Origin: Alloclostridium intestinigallinarum | GTDB taxonomy: Bacteria > Bacillota > Clostridia > Christensenellales > UBA3700 | DNA: 36,962 bases | NCBI GenBank assembly: GCA_904393845.1 | Contig: CAJFNB010000009.1 | Location: 1 to 36,962, forward strand | Direction of reading: 5' to 3' | Shown: positions 1 to 9,624 of the stretch, one piece after another | How the letters are laid out: each line of letters opens with the position of its first letter | Position numbering within the stretch: the first letter of the stretch is position 1 | The notes under the pieces: generated by a model | What the model saw: only the letters and a program-made list of their open reading frames with translations | What the model was told of the DNA's origin: nothing | Databases searched by the model: none | Translations under genes and position numbers: made by a program

Positions 1-95
1 CGCGCAGTTGTAGTAAACTACAACAAGTCGACAAATTGTGCAAATATGCCGAAAACAGTACGATTAAAGTGTTCTACTGGGGTTGGCTACGGGTA
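1..95 (-). repeat. Partial copy of a dispersed MITE-like element
   Basis: These bases are a reverse-complement match, roughly nine bases in ten, to the left part of the element at 23078-23292. The outer end is at about base 95 (CTACGGGTA). The copy runs off the left edge of the window, so its other end is unseen. It contains the hairpin TTGTAG-TAAA-CTACAA; the second copy has the same stem arms with a different loop. No coding sequence is visible in it. Bases 96-202 hold nothing recognisable. Confidence 0.8.
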
Positions 96-202
96 CAATT
101 TATTATTTACACATAAATAATAGCCGTATGAATTATAATTGTCAAGACGTTTCCTTAAATTGAGATAAACGCCTGCGTTCCGCCGCGCGGCTGTCCGCAT
201 AT

Positions 203-231
203 TGCATTATACGGAAAATTATGTTATAATG
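203..231 (+). promoter_or_regulatory. Promoter of the LysR gene
   Basis: TTGCAT (203-208), a 17-base spacer, then TATAAT (226-231). The predicted start is near 238, giving a leader of about 30 bases that carries the CGGAGG ribosome site before the ATG at 268. Confidence 0.7.
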
Positions 232-267
232 AGTTATCATAGAATTCAGGCATAGAACGGAGGCAAA

Positions 268-1146
268 ATGGAACTGCGTAAACTCAGGTATTTCATGGCG
301 GTGGCGGACGAAGAGAACATTTCCCGTGCGGCGCAGTCGCTTTACATAACGCAACCCACTCTTTCGCGCCAGCTGATAGAGCTGGAAGAGGAACTCGGGG
401 TGAAACTTTTCGAGCGCGGAAAGCGCAAAATCACGCTGACGGAAGAAGGTATGCTTTTAAGGCGGCGCGCGGAAGAGATGATAGCGCTCGAAGACAAACT
501 TCTGGACGAATTCGGCTCGAAGACGGAAGATTTGGGCGGCGTTATTTCGATAGGCGCGGCGGAAGCCAACGCCGCCGCCATTCTGCCGGAAGCCGTAACT
601 TCGTTCAGGGCGAAATATCCCGGCGTGACGTTCGACCTGTATTCGGACATAGCCACGCACGTGAAGGAGCGGCTGGACAGGGGCATACTCGATCTGGGAC
701 TGCTCATTCAGCCGGGCGACATTGAAAAATACGACTTTATAAAGCTGGACATATCCGACAGGTGCGGAGTGCTCATGAACGCCGCCGCCCCTCTGGCGGA
801 AAAAGAGCGCATTACGGTTGACGACCTGAAGGGTCTGCCCGTGCTGGCGAGCGGCAGAAGCGAGGTGCGCGAGCTTTACCGCAACACTCTGGGCAAGGCG
901 TATGACGAACTGAATGTGGCGGCGACGTTCAACCTGATAAACAACGCCGCCCTGTTCGCCCTGCAAAACAAGGCGTACGTCCTCACCATAGACGGCGCGG
1001 TGAAAAATTACGAGAACGAAGGGCTGAAATTCGTGCCCTTTACGCCCGAAATAAGGCAAAATTCTTTTATCGTGTGGAAAAAATACCAGCCTCAGAACCG
1101 CGCGGTTACCGCGTTTATAGAACATATACGCAAGATGACGCAATAG
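268..1146 (+). CDS. LysR-family transcriptional regulator
   Basis: A 292-residue protein of normal LysR length. Residues 1-60 form the winged helix-turn-helix, with the typical LRYF start, the AA-SLYITQPTLSRQ recognition helix and the E-ELGVKLFERG wing. Residues from about 90 form the periplasmic-binding-protein-like effector domain (ISIGAAEANAA, then a Rossmann-like repeat). The start is fixed by CGGAGG six bases before ATG. It most likely binds DNA as a tetramer and responds to a small ligand. The neighbouring same-strand gene at 1587 (carboxymuconolactone-decarboxylase type) is a plausible target, but LysR genes often regulate a divergent gene and the one upstream is outside the window. 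The effector cannot be inferred. Confidence 0.93.
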   Translation: MELRKLRYFMAVADEENISRAAQSLYITQPTLSRQLIELEEELGVKLFERGKRKITLTEEGMLLRRRAEEMIALEDKLLDEFGSKTEDLGGVISIGAAEANAAAILPEAVTSFRAKYPGVTFDLYSDIATHVKERLDRGILDLGLLIQPGDIEKYDFIKLDISDRCGVLMNAAAPLAEKERITVDDLKGLPVLASGRSEVRELYRNTLGKAYDELNVAATFNLINNAALFALQNKAYVLTIDGAVKNYENEGLKFVPFTPEIRQNSFIVWKKYQPQNRAVTAFIEHIRKMTQ

Positions 1147-1190
1147 CGGCGTATGCCTTTACCGTATAATGCGCCATAAAATTTAAGTAT

Positions 1191-1219
1191 TTTACTGCAC
1201 CGCCCTTTTCGGCTATAAT
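1191..1219 (+). promoter_or_regulatory. Promoter for a leaderless gene
   Basis: TTTACT (1191-1196), 17-base spacer, TATAAT (1214-1219), then six bases to the ATG at 1226. Transcription should begin at or next to the A of the start codon. No Shine-Dalgarno sequence lies between. Confidence 0.65.
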
Positions 1220-1225
1220 TTCAGT

Positions 1226-1495
1226 ATGGACGAAAAGGAAAAAACGCTTAAATATCTCGCCGGTATGGGCATAGACGTAAATTGTGAACAAAAGCGCAGT
1301 AAGATATTGTATTTTTCCGAAGCGGGACTTACCGACGAAGAGATACGCCGCGTTATGCTCGCAGGCGACAAAAACGACGCTTTGCAGGTATTGAACGGCG
1401 TAAGGCGCAGACTGCTGGACGACGTGCATACCGCGCAGGCGAAACTGCGCAGACTGGACTGCTGTATCAACTGTTTCAAAAACAGGAGCGTGTAG
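1226..1495 (+). CDS. Small conserved-looking protein of unknown function (89 aa)
   Basis: I do not recognise the family. It is a charged, helical protein with no signal peptide or membrane segment. A short middle part (GLTDEEIRRVMLAGDK) looks like a helix-turn-helix or three-helix unit. The C-terminal half is a heptad-like helix ending in a C-C-x2-C cluster (LDCCINCF), which could bind a metal or form disulfides. The start is supported by a perfect promoter whose -10 box ends six bases before the ATG, so the mRNA is predicted to be leaderless. It sits alone between the LysR gene and the CMD-type gene on the same strand. Confidence 0.7.
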   Translation: MDEKEKTLKYLAGMGIDVNCEQKRSKILYFSEAGLTDEEIRRVMLAGDKNDALQVLNGVRRRLLDDVHTAQAKLRRLDCCINCFKNRSV

Positions 1496-1586
1496 CGCGC
1501 CGCAGGACGATTATGCCGTGAAGTAGCGGCACGAAATTTTTCAGATATATATATGTATATTACGTCTGTTCAAAGGAGGCGGAATT

Positions 1587-2258
1587 ATGGAAAATATTTA
1601 CGGCTATGACGAAGAATTTTCAAAACGTATGGCACAATTCCACGCGGAAACGGAAGGCGACTGTACCGCCCCCGCGCGCGAAAAACACCTTGCGATAATG
1701 GCGTGCCTTATAGCAAGCGGCAGCGTGAATATGTTTGAAAAGCATATACCCCGCGCGATAAGCGAGGGCGTTACCGCGGAAGAAGTGCGCGAACTGCTCT
1801 ACCAGGCGAGCGCATATGTGGGCGAGGCGCGCGCCTATGACTTTTTCGCCGCCGTCGGCAGGATTCTGGGACCGGCGCAGGTACAGCCATTCAATCCAGA
1901 CAAGGCGGAACGCTTAAAGGCGGGCGAACAAGCCCAGACAGACATTTTCGGCGAGGGTATGCGCGGTTTTGCCGGTGCGGGCGAAGGCGCGGACAAAATA
2001 ATCCACTCCCGACTCGTGTCCAACTGCTTCGGCGATTACTACACGCGCGGCGCGATAGATTACAGGGTGCGCGAGCTTATCACCGTGTGCATTCTGCTTA
2101 CCCTGGGCGACGTAAAACCCCAACTGACTTCGCATATAAAAGCCGCCGTTGCAAACGGCAATTCAAAGGACTACTTAAAGCAGATAGTGCTGCTTTTGCA
2201 ACCTTACAACGGCTATCCGCGCACGCTTAACGCCCTTTCCGCGATAGAAAGCGCGTAA
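1587..2258 (+). CDS. Carboxymuconolactone decarboxylase (CMD/AhpD-like) family protein
   Basis: A 223-residue protein with two CMD-type helical repeats. The first is around residues 25-95 (REKHLAIMACLIASGSVNMFEKHI..AISEGVTAEEVRELLYQASAYVG). The second is around 140-215 (IDYRVRELITVCILLTLGDVKPQLTSHIKAAVANG). The family covers decarboxylases, lactonases and AhpD-like peroxidase partners. I see no AhpD-type C-x-x-C pair, so thiol-peroxidase activity is unlikely and the substrate is unknown. AAAGGAGG directly upstream fixes the start. It may be controlled by the LysR gene at 268. A strong terminator follows the stop. Confidence 0.85.
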   Translation: MENIYGYDEEFSKRMAQFHAETEGDCTAPAREKHLAIMACLIASGSVNMFEKHIPRAISEGVTAEEVRELLYQASAYVGEARAYDFFAAVGRILGPAQVQPFNPDKAERLKAGEQAQTDIFGEGMRGFAGAGEGADKIIHSRLVSNCFGDYYTRGAIDYRVRELITVCILLTLGDVKPQLTSHIKAAVANGNSKDYLKQIVLLLQPYNGYPRTLNALSAIESA

Positions 2259-2282
2259 CCGTATTTCAAACTTTGAAAACAG

Positions 2283-2318
2283 AAAAGAAGCGTCCCGATA
2301 ACGGACGCTTCTTTTCTT
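2283..2318. terminator. Bidirectional rho-independent terminator
   Basis: A perfect 13-bp stem (2283-2295 with 2303-2315) around a 7-base loop. There is an A-run on the left and a T-run on the right, so it can stop the CMD gene from the left and the convergent zinc-ribbon gene from the right. Confidence 0.9.
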
Positions 2319-2333
2319 AATTTACGGGAATAT

Positions 2334-3320
2334 TTAATATTTGTTGTCTATACGGGTTCGATATACCGAATCTTCCTTATGAATTTTCCCCGTGCTGTAA
2401 TTGCACTTGGGGCAAACTATGGTAAATGTTTTGTGCGTATAATGATTACGATATGTTTTTACCGGGGTGTAATACGTATATTGACCATAAACGTCATCGT
2501 GGGAACCATCTTCATATTTTATTTCCCCTACTTTTACATTGCGGAATCTGGCATTGCCGCCCGTTTGACTGACGCTTTCCCTCGATGAATACTCACTTGT
2601 TTTTTCTTTCATTTCCGCGCCGCACTTGGGACAAATGTATTTTTTGACATATGCATTCACACGTATTATATCATCGACATTAAAAATGAACAGCACTGTC
2701 GAACTTATCAAAAGAAAAAACAACAGGCAGCCCACGGCTACGGGAATATCTATTAACAACGGTACCAGCACGGCGCACAGCCATATCGGAAGATGGAGAA
2801 AAAACAACCTTATCCAAAAAGGCTTTTTGTAACTTTTGTTCGGATACCTCCAATAAATTGCATCCCATGTCAGCCCACCATAAAGTTCCAAACGCAAATT
2901 GCCATGAGAATCTTCACGTAAAAAAATTGATTTCCGAGATGGTTTTACCATTTGTTTGATCCCGCCGTATTTACTACTATCATATAATAAAAATATTACG
3001 ACGGCAATAATCACAATACCTGCTATAACAAAATAAGCGATATTTGAAAAAGACGCGTTTACAGCCGCGCATATCGCTATGGGAATTACGGAAATCACCA
3101 TGCCTAAGGCGCCGCAAATAAGCATAAAAAGCCAACTCTTTACAAAAAAGTATTTTTCCGGGTACATCATTTTATCCGTTCTGGGCAATCGGAGCGGAGG
3201 TATTGAAATATCGGTTATTTTTGCTTTTTCCTCACTGGATAATAGAATCTGAAATCCGCACTTCGGGCATTTTGCCTCGACTTCTTCCACTTTTTCACCG
3301 CATATGGGACATTTGTGCAT
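2334..3320 (-). CDS. Zinc-ribbon multi-pass membrane protein, AT-rich
   Basis: A 328-residue protein. The N-terminus has a zinc ribbon with two C-x2-C knuckles (C4/C7 and C18/C21). Two hydrophobic segments follow around 65-112 and two more around 170-215. A second ribbon-like pair appears near the C-terminus (YICPKCGAE and IVCPKCNYS). The role is unknown; such proteins are often membrane sensors or envelope-stress proteins. The codon use and base composition are visibly more AT-rich than in the flanking genes, suggesting acquisition. The start has a GGAGGG ribosome site. The promoter has an operator-like palindrome in its spacer and is divergent from the XRE gene at 3436, which probably regulates it. 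Confidence 0.8.
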   Translation of the reverse strand: MHKCPICGEKVEEVEAKCPKCGFQILLSSEEKAKITDISIPPLRLPRTDKMMYPEKYFFVKSWLFMLICGALGMVISVIPIAICAAVNASFSNIAYFVIAGIVIIAVVIFLLYDSSKYGGIKQMVKPSRKSIFLREDSHGNLRLELYGGLTWDAIYWRYPNKSYKKPFWIRLFFLHLPIWLCAVLVPLLIDIPVAVGCLLFFLLISSTVLFIFNVDDIIRVNAYVKKYICPKCGAEMKEKTSEYSSRESVSQTGGNARFRNVKVGEIKYEDGSHDDVYGQYTYYTPVKTYRNHYTHKTFTIVCPKCNYSTGKIHKEDSVYRTRIDNKY

Positions 3321-3362
3321 TTTTTCTCCCTCCTTACCGGTAATAAATTTATTTATATTTTC

Positions 3363-3391
3363 ATTATACTAAGCTAATGGCTTTAAGTCAA
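3363..3391 (-). promoter_or_regulatory. Promoter of the zinc-ribbon membrane gene
   Basis: On the minus strand: TTGACT (3386-3391), 17-base spacer, TATAAT (3363-3368). The leader is about 35 bases. The spacer contains the palindrome at 3371-3383. Confidence 0.75.
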
Positions 3392-3412
3392 GAAAAACTA
3401 AGCGGTTGGCTT
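3371..3412. promoter_or_regulatory. Two operator-like palindromes AAGC-N5-GCTT
   Basis: Two copies of AAGC-N5-GCTT lie at 3371-3383 and 3400-3412, starting 29 bases apart. Each sits in a longer shared context (CTAAGC...TGGCTTTAA). The first lies between the -35 and -10 boxes of the minus-strand promoter. The second lies just upstream of the XRE gene, where its own promoter should be. The layout fits a dimeric XRE repressor controlling both directions. Confidence 0.6.
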
Positions 3413-3435
3413 TAATATGATAGTGAGGTGTAATT

Positions 3436-3651
3436 ATGGCTGTCACTATCGAGATGATTCAGGAGAGATTGAGGGAAGCGATTAGCCAAAGCGGTTATAA
3501 GCAGACGGAATTGGCTAAAAAGCTGGGAATAACGCAGGCAACCGTTTCCGACTATATGCACAAAAACAAATTTCCCGCGCTGGATACGCTTGCAAACCTA
3601 TGCAGGATATTGGACGTTTCACCCGCATATATATTGTGTTTTGAAAATTGA
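3436..3651 (+). CDS. Small XRE-family (Cro/CI type) regulator
   Basis: A 71-residue protein that is almost entirely one HTH_3 domain: SGYKQTELAKKLGITQATVSDYMHKNKFPALDTLANLCRILDVSPAYIL. The length equals a lone Cro-like DNA-binding domain with no effector or dimer extension. GAGGTG lies upstream of the ATG. It is divergent from the zinc-ribbon membrane gene, and the two palindromes in the shared 115-base region are its likely operators, so repression of that gene and of itself is the simplest model. A strong hairpin begins at the stop codon. Confidence 0.9.
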   Translation: MAVTIEMIQERLREAISQSGYKQTELAKKLGITQATVSDYMHKNKFPALDTLANLCRILDVSPAYILCFEN

Positions 3652-3680
3652 AGAATCCCCGGGTCGCCCCGGGGATTCTT
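3651..3680. terminator. Hairpin terminator after the XRE gene
   Basis: A 13-bp perfect stem (3651-3663 with 3668-3680) and a 4-base loop, starting at the last base of the stop codon. The T-run after it is weak (TATAC). It may also end the hydA transcript arriving from the right. Confidence 0.75.
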
Positions 3681-3696
3681 TATACAAAAAAGTTTC

Positions 3697-5439
<1,743 letters not shown>

Positions 5440-5445
5440 TTCCCC

Positions 5446-7230
5446 TTACTCCTTTACGATAGCCTTGAAGCGGCAGCCGTCCATACATGCGCCGCACTTT
5501 ATGCACTTGCTCTGGTCGATGACGTGTTTTTGTCTGACCTCGCCTTCGATTGCGCCCACGGGGCAGTTACGCTTGCACAGCGTGCAGCCCTTGCACGCGT
5601 CGGTGATATGGTAGGACACCAGCTTTTTGCACACCTTTGCGGGACAGCGCTTTTCCTTGATATGCGTTTCGTACTCGTCGCGGAAATAGCGCAGGGTGGA
5701 AAGTACGGGGTTGGGGGCAGTCTGCCCAAGTCCGCACAGCGAATTTTCCTTTATGTAGTAGCACAGCTCTTCCATCTTGTCGAGGTCTTCCATGGTGGCG
5801 GTGCCGTCGGTGACTTTGTTGAGCATTTCAAGCAGTCTTTTAGTGCCTATCCTGCAGGGAGTGCACTTTCCGCACGACTCGTCCACGGTGAATTCGAGGA
5901 AGAACTTGGCTATATCCACCATACAGGTATCCTCGTCCATGACGATAAGACCGCCCGAACCCATCATCGAGCCTATCTCTATCAGTTTGTCGTAGTCGAT
6001 GGGCACGTCGAGGTGCCGGGGAGGAATACAGCCGCCGGAAGGTCCGCCCGTCTGCGCCGCCTTGAACTGCTTGCCCTTGGGGATGCCGCCGCCTATGTCG
6101 TAGACTATCTCCCTCAAAGTGGTGCCCATAGGCACTTCCACAAGACCGGTATTGACTATCTTGCCGCCGAGGGCGAACACCTTGGTGCCCTTGGATTTTT
6201 CCGTACCCATGGAAGCGAACCAGTCGGGACCGTTCCTTATAATCTGGGTGATATTGGCGTAAGTTTCCACGTTGTTGAGCAAGGTGGGCTTGCCGAACAG
6301 ACCCTTGTTAGCGGGGAACGGAGGACGGGGACGCGGCTCGCCGCGGTTGCCTTCCACGGAAACCATAAGCGCCGTTTCCTCGCCGCACACGAATGCGCCC
6401 GCACCCAGACGAAGCTCTATATCGAAGGAAAAGTCCGTGCCCAGGATATTCTTGCCCAAAAGCCCGTATTCCCTCGCCTGTTTGATTGCTATACGGCACC
6501 TGTCCACCGCGATGGGATATTCCGCACGCACGTATATGTAACCCTGCGTGCCGCCCACGGCGTACGCGGCTATGGTCATAGCCTCTATCACGGAGTGCGG
6601 ATCGCCTTCCAGCACGGAGCGGTCCATGAACGCGCCGGGGTCGCCTTCGTCGGCGTTGCAGCAGACGTATTTCACGTCGCCCGCGGCGTTTTTGACGAAC
6701 TGCCACTTGGTGCCGGTGGGGAAGCCCGCGCCGCCCCTGCCGCGCAGACCGGAAGCCTTGACCATGTCTATTACCTGCTGAGGATCGTATTCCGTAAGGC
6801 ACTTGATAAGCGCGGCATAGCCGTCGCGCGCAATATATTCGTCAATGTTTTCGGGGTCGATAACGCCGCAGTTGCGCAGGGCAACGCGCGTCTGGCGTCT
6901 GTAAAATTCGGTATCCGTAAGCGCTTTTACGGGCGGTTCGCCCACGCGCTCGGTGTGCAGAAGGCGGGTGACGAGCCTGCCCTTTATGAGATGTTCGTTG
7001 ACGATATCCGTTACGTCGTCGGCGTGAACGCCGCTGTAAAACGCCGCTTCGGGATAAACTATAACCACGGGACCTACCGCGCACAGACCGAAACAACCCG
7101 TTTCCACTATCTGTACGTCGTCTTCCATGTGGTTGGCTTTAAGCTGGCGGGCGAGTTCTTCCCTTATCTTTGCACTTCCGTTGGACGTGCAGCCGGTACC
7201 GCCGCAGACAAGTACGTGACTTTTGTACAT
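5446..7230 (-). CDS. hydB: NADH-binding flavoprotein subunit of the hydrogenase (NuoF-like)
   Basis: 594 residues, the normal HydB length. An N-terminal thioredoxin-like domain carries a [2Fe-2S] site (C9, C14, C46, C50). The NuoF core follows, with GRGGAGFPTGTKW (from 164) for NADH/FMN and NADEGDPGAFMDR (from 193). Then comes an SLBB-like region and the ESCGKCTPCRIGT [4Fe-4S] motif. The C-terminus is a two-cluster ferredoxin domain (CKGCTLCKRNCPVGA and CIKCGACMDGCRFKA). It passes electrons between NAD(H) and the clusters of HydA. GGAGGGGG precedes the ATG. It starts 11 bases after the thioredoxin-like gene and ends 6 bases before hydA, so co-transcription is near certain. Confidence 0.96.
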   Translation of the reverse strand: MYKSHVLVCGGTGCTSNGSAKIREELARQLKANHMEDDVQIVETGCFGLCAVGPVVIVYPEAAFYSGVHADDVTDIVNEHLIKGRLVTRLLHTERVGEPPVKALTDTEFYRRQTRVALRNCGVIDPENIDEYIARDGYAALIKCLTEYDPQQVIDMVKASGLRGRGGAGFPTGTKWQFVKNAAGDVKYVCCNADEGDPGAFMDRSVLEGDPHSVIEAMTIAAYAVGGTQGYIYVRAEYPIAVDRCRIAIKQAREYGLLGKNILGTDFSFDIELRLGAGAFVCGEETALMVSVEGNRGEPRPRPPFPANKGLFGKPTLLNNVETYANITQIIRNGPDWFASMGTEKSKGTKVFALGGKIVNTGLVEVPMGTTLREIVYDIGGGIPKGKQFKAAQTGGPSGGCIPPRHLDVPIDYDKLIEIGSMMGSGGLIVMDEDTCMVDIAKFFLEFTVDESCGKCTPCRIGTKRLLEMLNKVTDGTATMEDLDKMEELCYYIKENSLCGLGQTAPNPVLSTLRYFRDEYETHIKEKRCPAKVCKKLVSYHITDACKGCTLCKRNCPVGAIEGEVRQKHVIDQSKCIKCGACMDGCRFKAIVKE

Positions 7231-7241
7231 AATTCCCCCTC

Positions 7242-7613
7242 CTAAATGTTCTCTACAAGATATTTTTCCACGGGTTTACCGCCCGCGACGTGTTTTTCCA
7301 TCACTTCGAGAGCTTTTTCGGGGGTCATCTTTCCGTAAACGACCTTGGGTTTTCCGGGAACGTAAACTTCGACGGTAGGTTCGTAATCGCAAAGACCCTG
7401 GCAGTCGCTGCGATATACCCTCACCTTGGGTAAACGACGCTTGGACAGATCTTCCACCAACGCGTCAAACACGAATTTGGCACCTTTGGATATTCCGCAC
7501 GTGCCCATTCCGACGACTATCCTCGTTTCGAGGTGTTCGTCAGAGTTATCACGGATGAACATGGCAGGTTGCATGCTCTCCCTGATAGCCTGAATATCGG
7601 CTATTGTCTTCAT
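7242..7613 (-). CDS. Thioredoxin-like [2Fe-2S] protein (HndB-like) of the hydrogenase operon
   Basis: 123 residues with the fold and motifs of the small HndB-type protein found in hydrogenase operons: MGTCGISKGA near residue 36, then YRSDCQGLCDYEPTVEVY. Only three cysteines line up with the usual [2Fe-2S] site of this fold, as in HndB rather than NuoE/HydC. It is not HydC: the helical N-terminal part and the C-x4-C motif of that subunit are missing. It probably shuttles or modulates electrons in the hydrogenase complex. AGGAGG lies upstream and hydB follows 11 bases later. Confidence 0.85.
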   Translation of the reverse strand: MKTIADIQAIRESMQPAMFIRDNSDEHLETRIVVGMGTCGISKGAKFVFDALVEDLSKRRLPKVRVYRSDCQGLCDYEPTVEVYVPGKPKVVYGKMTPEKALEVMEKHVAGGKPVEKYLVENI

Positions 7614-7637
7614 AATTTCCTCCTGACGGCAGCCCAG

Positions 7638-8105
7638 CTACCATATAATTTTCCCGTTGTAAATCCTCTTTTTGTTTTCGAGGATCAAAAGCGCGTCGCC
7701 CTTTGCCGCCCCGCAAAAGACCGCCCTTTCTCTATCCGCCTTTTCCTCCCATATTACGTCCGTATCTCCCGCCGCGGCAAGGCTTACCGCCCCTGCTATA
7801 TCGCCGCAGTCAAGGTCCGCAAACAGGCAGGTTATAACCGTTTTTCCGTTTCTTCTGAGCATTGTCACGGACGCGCAGTTATCGGCGATGAGCTTTATCC
7901 CCTTTCCCCTTCCTTCGCCTTTGGTGGTGAAAAGCCCGCGTTTTGCAAGCGCGAACTGCTCCGCGCCCATGCCGCCGCCATCGTCTTCCGCAACCAGTTT
8001 CCCCGGCGAAAGGGTGAATTTTATCAGCTTCGCTCCCGCGCTTTCCGCGTTCATGGCAAGCTCTTCTATCATGCGCGCCACGTCGAAACGATTTTGCCTA
8101 TCCAT
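7638..8105 (-). CDS. GHKL/HATPase_c domain protein of the hydrogenase operon
   Basis: 155 residues. The GHKL ATP-binding motifs are present: N-box EELAMNAESAGA (14-25), G1 box DDGGGM (about 41-46) and G2 region TTKGEGRGKGIKLI. There is no dimerisation/phosphoacceptor domain, so it is not a complete histidine kinase but resembles anti-sigma-type or MutL-like ATPase modules. Single HATPase genes of this kind recur in clostridial multi-subunit [FeFe]-hydrogenase operons, role undefined. It lies between the CoA-transferase (38-base gap) and the HndB-like gene (24 bases). No Shine-Dalgarno sequence is visible; a TAAAAT just upstream might act as a weak internal promoter. Confidence 0.85.
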   Translation of the reverse strand: MDRQNRFDVARMIEELAMNAESAGAKLIKFTLSPGKLVAEDDGGGMGAEQFALAKRGLFTTKGEGRGKGIKLIADNCASVTMLRRNGKTVITCLFADLDCGDIAGAVSLAAAGDTDVIWEEKADRERAVFCGAAKGDALLILENKKRIYNGKIIW

Positions 8106-8143
8106 ATTATTTTAACACAAGCCTTCTTAAAAATAAAGCGTTT

Positions 8144-9448
8144 TCACCTTATCACTATGCCGCATTCGTACGCTTCGCGCTCAAGCTGTTCGCGGAAAGC
8201 GGGGTGTGCTATCGAGATGAGTTTTTTCGCCCTTTCGGCTATGCTTGCGCCCTTCAGATCGACCATACCGTATTCCGTGACCACGAAGTTCACGTCGTTC
8301 CTGGAAAGGGATACCGCCGCGCCCTCTTTCAGCCGCGTTACTATCTTGCTCGCCTCTTTCCTCTCTCCCGTGACGGGATCTTTCACCATTGCCGTGGAGT
8401 AAAGCGCGATTATCGACCTGCCGTTCCTGGACATCTGCGCGCCCACGGCGGTGTCCGTCTGCCCGCCCGTTCCGGAAAACTGCCTGCTGCCGAGAGATTC
8501 GGAACAGCACTGTCCCGTTATATCCACTTCCAGCGACGTATTTATGGAAACCTGGTTGTCGTTCCTTGCGATAATGCCCGGCGCGTTCACGTAGTTGCAG
8601 TCGAGCACGAGCACGGCGGGATTGTCGTCCACAAAGTCGTACATCTCGCGCGATCCTATCATGAACGAGCAGACCGCCTTTTCCCTGTGCACCTGCTTGT
8701 ATCTGCCCGTAACCACGCCCGCTTTCATCAGATTCATGATGCCGGTGGTGAACATCTCCGTGTGCACGCCCAAATCCTTTTTATCCGTAAGCGCCGCCGC
8801 AACGGCGTTCGGAATACTGCCTATTCCCAGCTGTATGCAGTCGCCGTCGTCCACTATGCCGGCGATGAGTTTGCCTATCTTCACGTCCCTTTCGCCGAGC
8901 ACGGGATCTTTTATTTCGGGCATGGGATAATCCGCCGCTATAAAGTAATCCACCTGCTCCGCGGGTACGTTCACGTCGCCGAAAGTGCGCGGCACGTTGG
9001 GATTTACTTCAAGAACGACTACGTCCGCGTCGTCCATCATCCGCCTTTCGTACACGTTGCTCAGCGCAATGGATACGAAGCCGTGCTTGTCCGGCGGCGA
9101 ACAGATGCCCACGAATATATCCGCGCTGCGGTTATATCTGCGGTTTACGCCCGAAAGTCTGAGATGGTTGGGTATAAAAGAAGCCCTGCCCAGGCTGTGC
9201 GCCTGACGCGTGGGCGACGAGTAAAACAGGCTTTCGCAGAAAAAACTCTCCTTGTATTCGGGATTCGTGTTGTAATCGTATTCCCTCAGAGAAAGGCAGT
9301 TGGTGACGGTGACGTTCTTCACCCTGCCGGCTATCGTATGCAATTTGGATAAAAATTCGTACGGCTCGGACGCGCCCAGCGCAACCACGATATGGTCGCC
9401 GCTATTAACCAGATCCAAAGCCTGTTCGACAGAAATGTATTTTCCCAT
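8144..9448 (-). CDS. Acetyl-CoA hydrolase/CoA-transferase family (4-hydroxybutyrate/butyryl CoA-transferase type)
   Basis: 434 residues, typical for the AbfT/But group. Visible motifs are GICSPPDKHGFVS in the N-terminal half, GIGSIPNAV (208-216) for CoA and oxyanion binding, GVHTEMF with the probable catalytic Glu231, and SGTGGQTDTAVGA near residue 340. The motif reads GGQTDT where many family members have GGQ-DF, so substrate preference is uncertain; transfer of CoA between acetate and a short acyl or hydroxyacyl chain is the best guess. It has its own strong promoter and is probably the first gene of the hydrogenase operon, linking acyl-CoA fermentation with H2 production. Confidence 0.88.
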   Translation of the reverse strand: MGKYISVEQALDLVNSGDHIVVALGASEPYEFLSKLHTIAGRVKNVTVTNCLSLREYDYNTNPEYKESFFCESLFYSSPTRQAHSLGRASFIPNHLRLSGVNRRYNRSADIFVGICSPPDKHGFVSIALSNVYERRMMDDADVVVLEVNPNVPRTFGDVNVPAEQVDYFIAADYPMPEIKDPVLGERDVKIGKLIAGIVDDGDCIQLGIGSIPNAVAAALTDKKDLGVHTEMFTTGIMNLMKAGVVTGRYKQVHREKAVCSFMIGSREMYDFVDDNPAVLVLDCNYVNAPGIIARNDNQVSINTSLEVDITGQCCSESLGSRQFSGTGGQTDTAVGAQMSRNGRSIIALYSTAMVKDPVTGERKEASKIVTRLKEGAAVSLSRNDVNFVVTEYGMVDLKGASIAERAKKLISIAHPAFREQLEREAYECGIVIR

Positions 9449-9514
9449 AAATTATCCCTATCCCCGGGACGCACGAGCTGCGTCCGAAATAAATTCGCAC
9501 AATGCGCAGTTATT

Positions 9515-9543
9515 ATTATAGCATATTATATATATATTGGCAA
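9515..9543 (-). promoter_or_regulatory. Promoter of the CoA-transferase/hydrogenase operon
   Basis: On the minus strand: TTGCCA (9538-9543), a 17-base AT-rich spacer, TATAAT (9515-9520). The predicted start is near 9508, about 60 bases before the ATG. It is divergent from the promoter at 9590. Confidence 0.75.
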
Positions 9544-9589
9544 TAATTTTTTTTGCATGCGCCGCAACCGTCCTCCGCCGCGCTCTCCC

Positions 9590-9618
9590 TTGACTAACGG
9601 CGGATAAACTGCTATTAT
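9590..9618 (+). promoter_or_regulatory. Promoter for a leaderless gene
   Basis: TTGACT (9590-9595), 17 bases, TATTAT (9613-9618), six bases, ATG at 9625. There is no Shine-Dalgarno sequence. Confidence 0.65.
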
Positions 9619-9624
9619 AATCAT

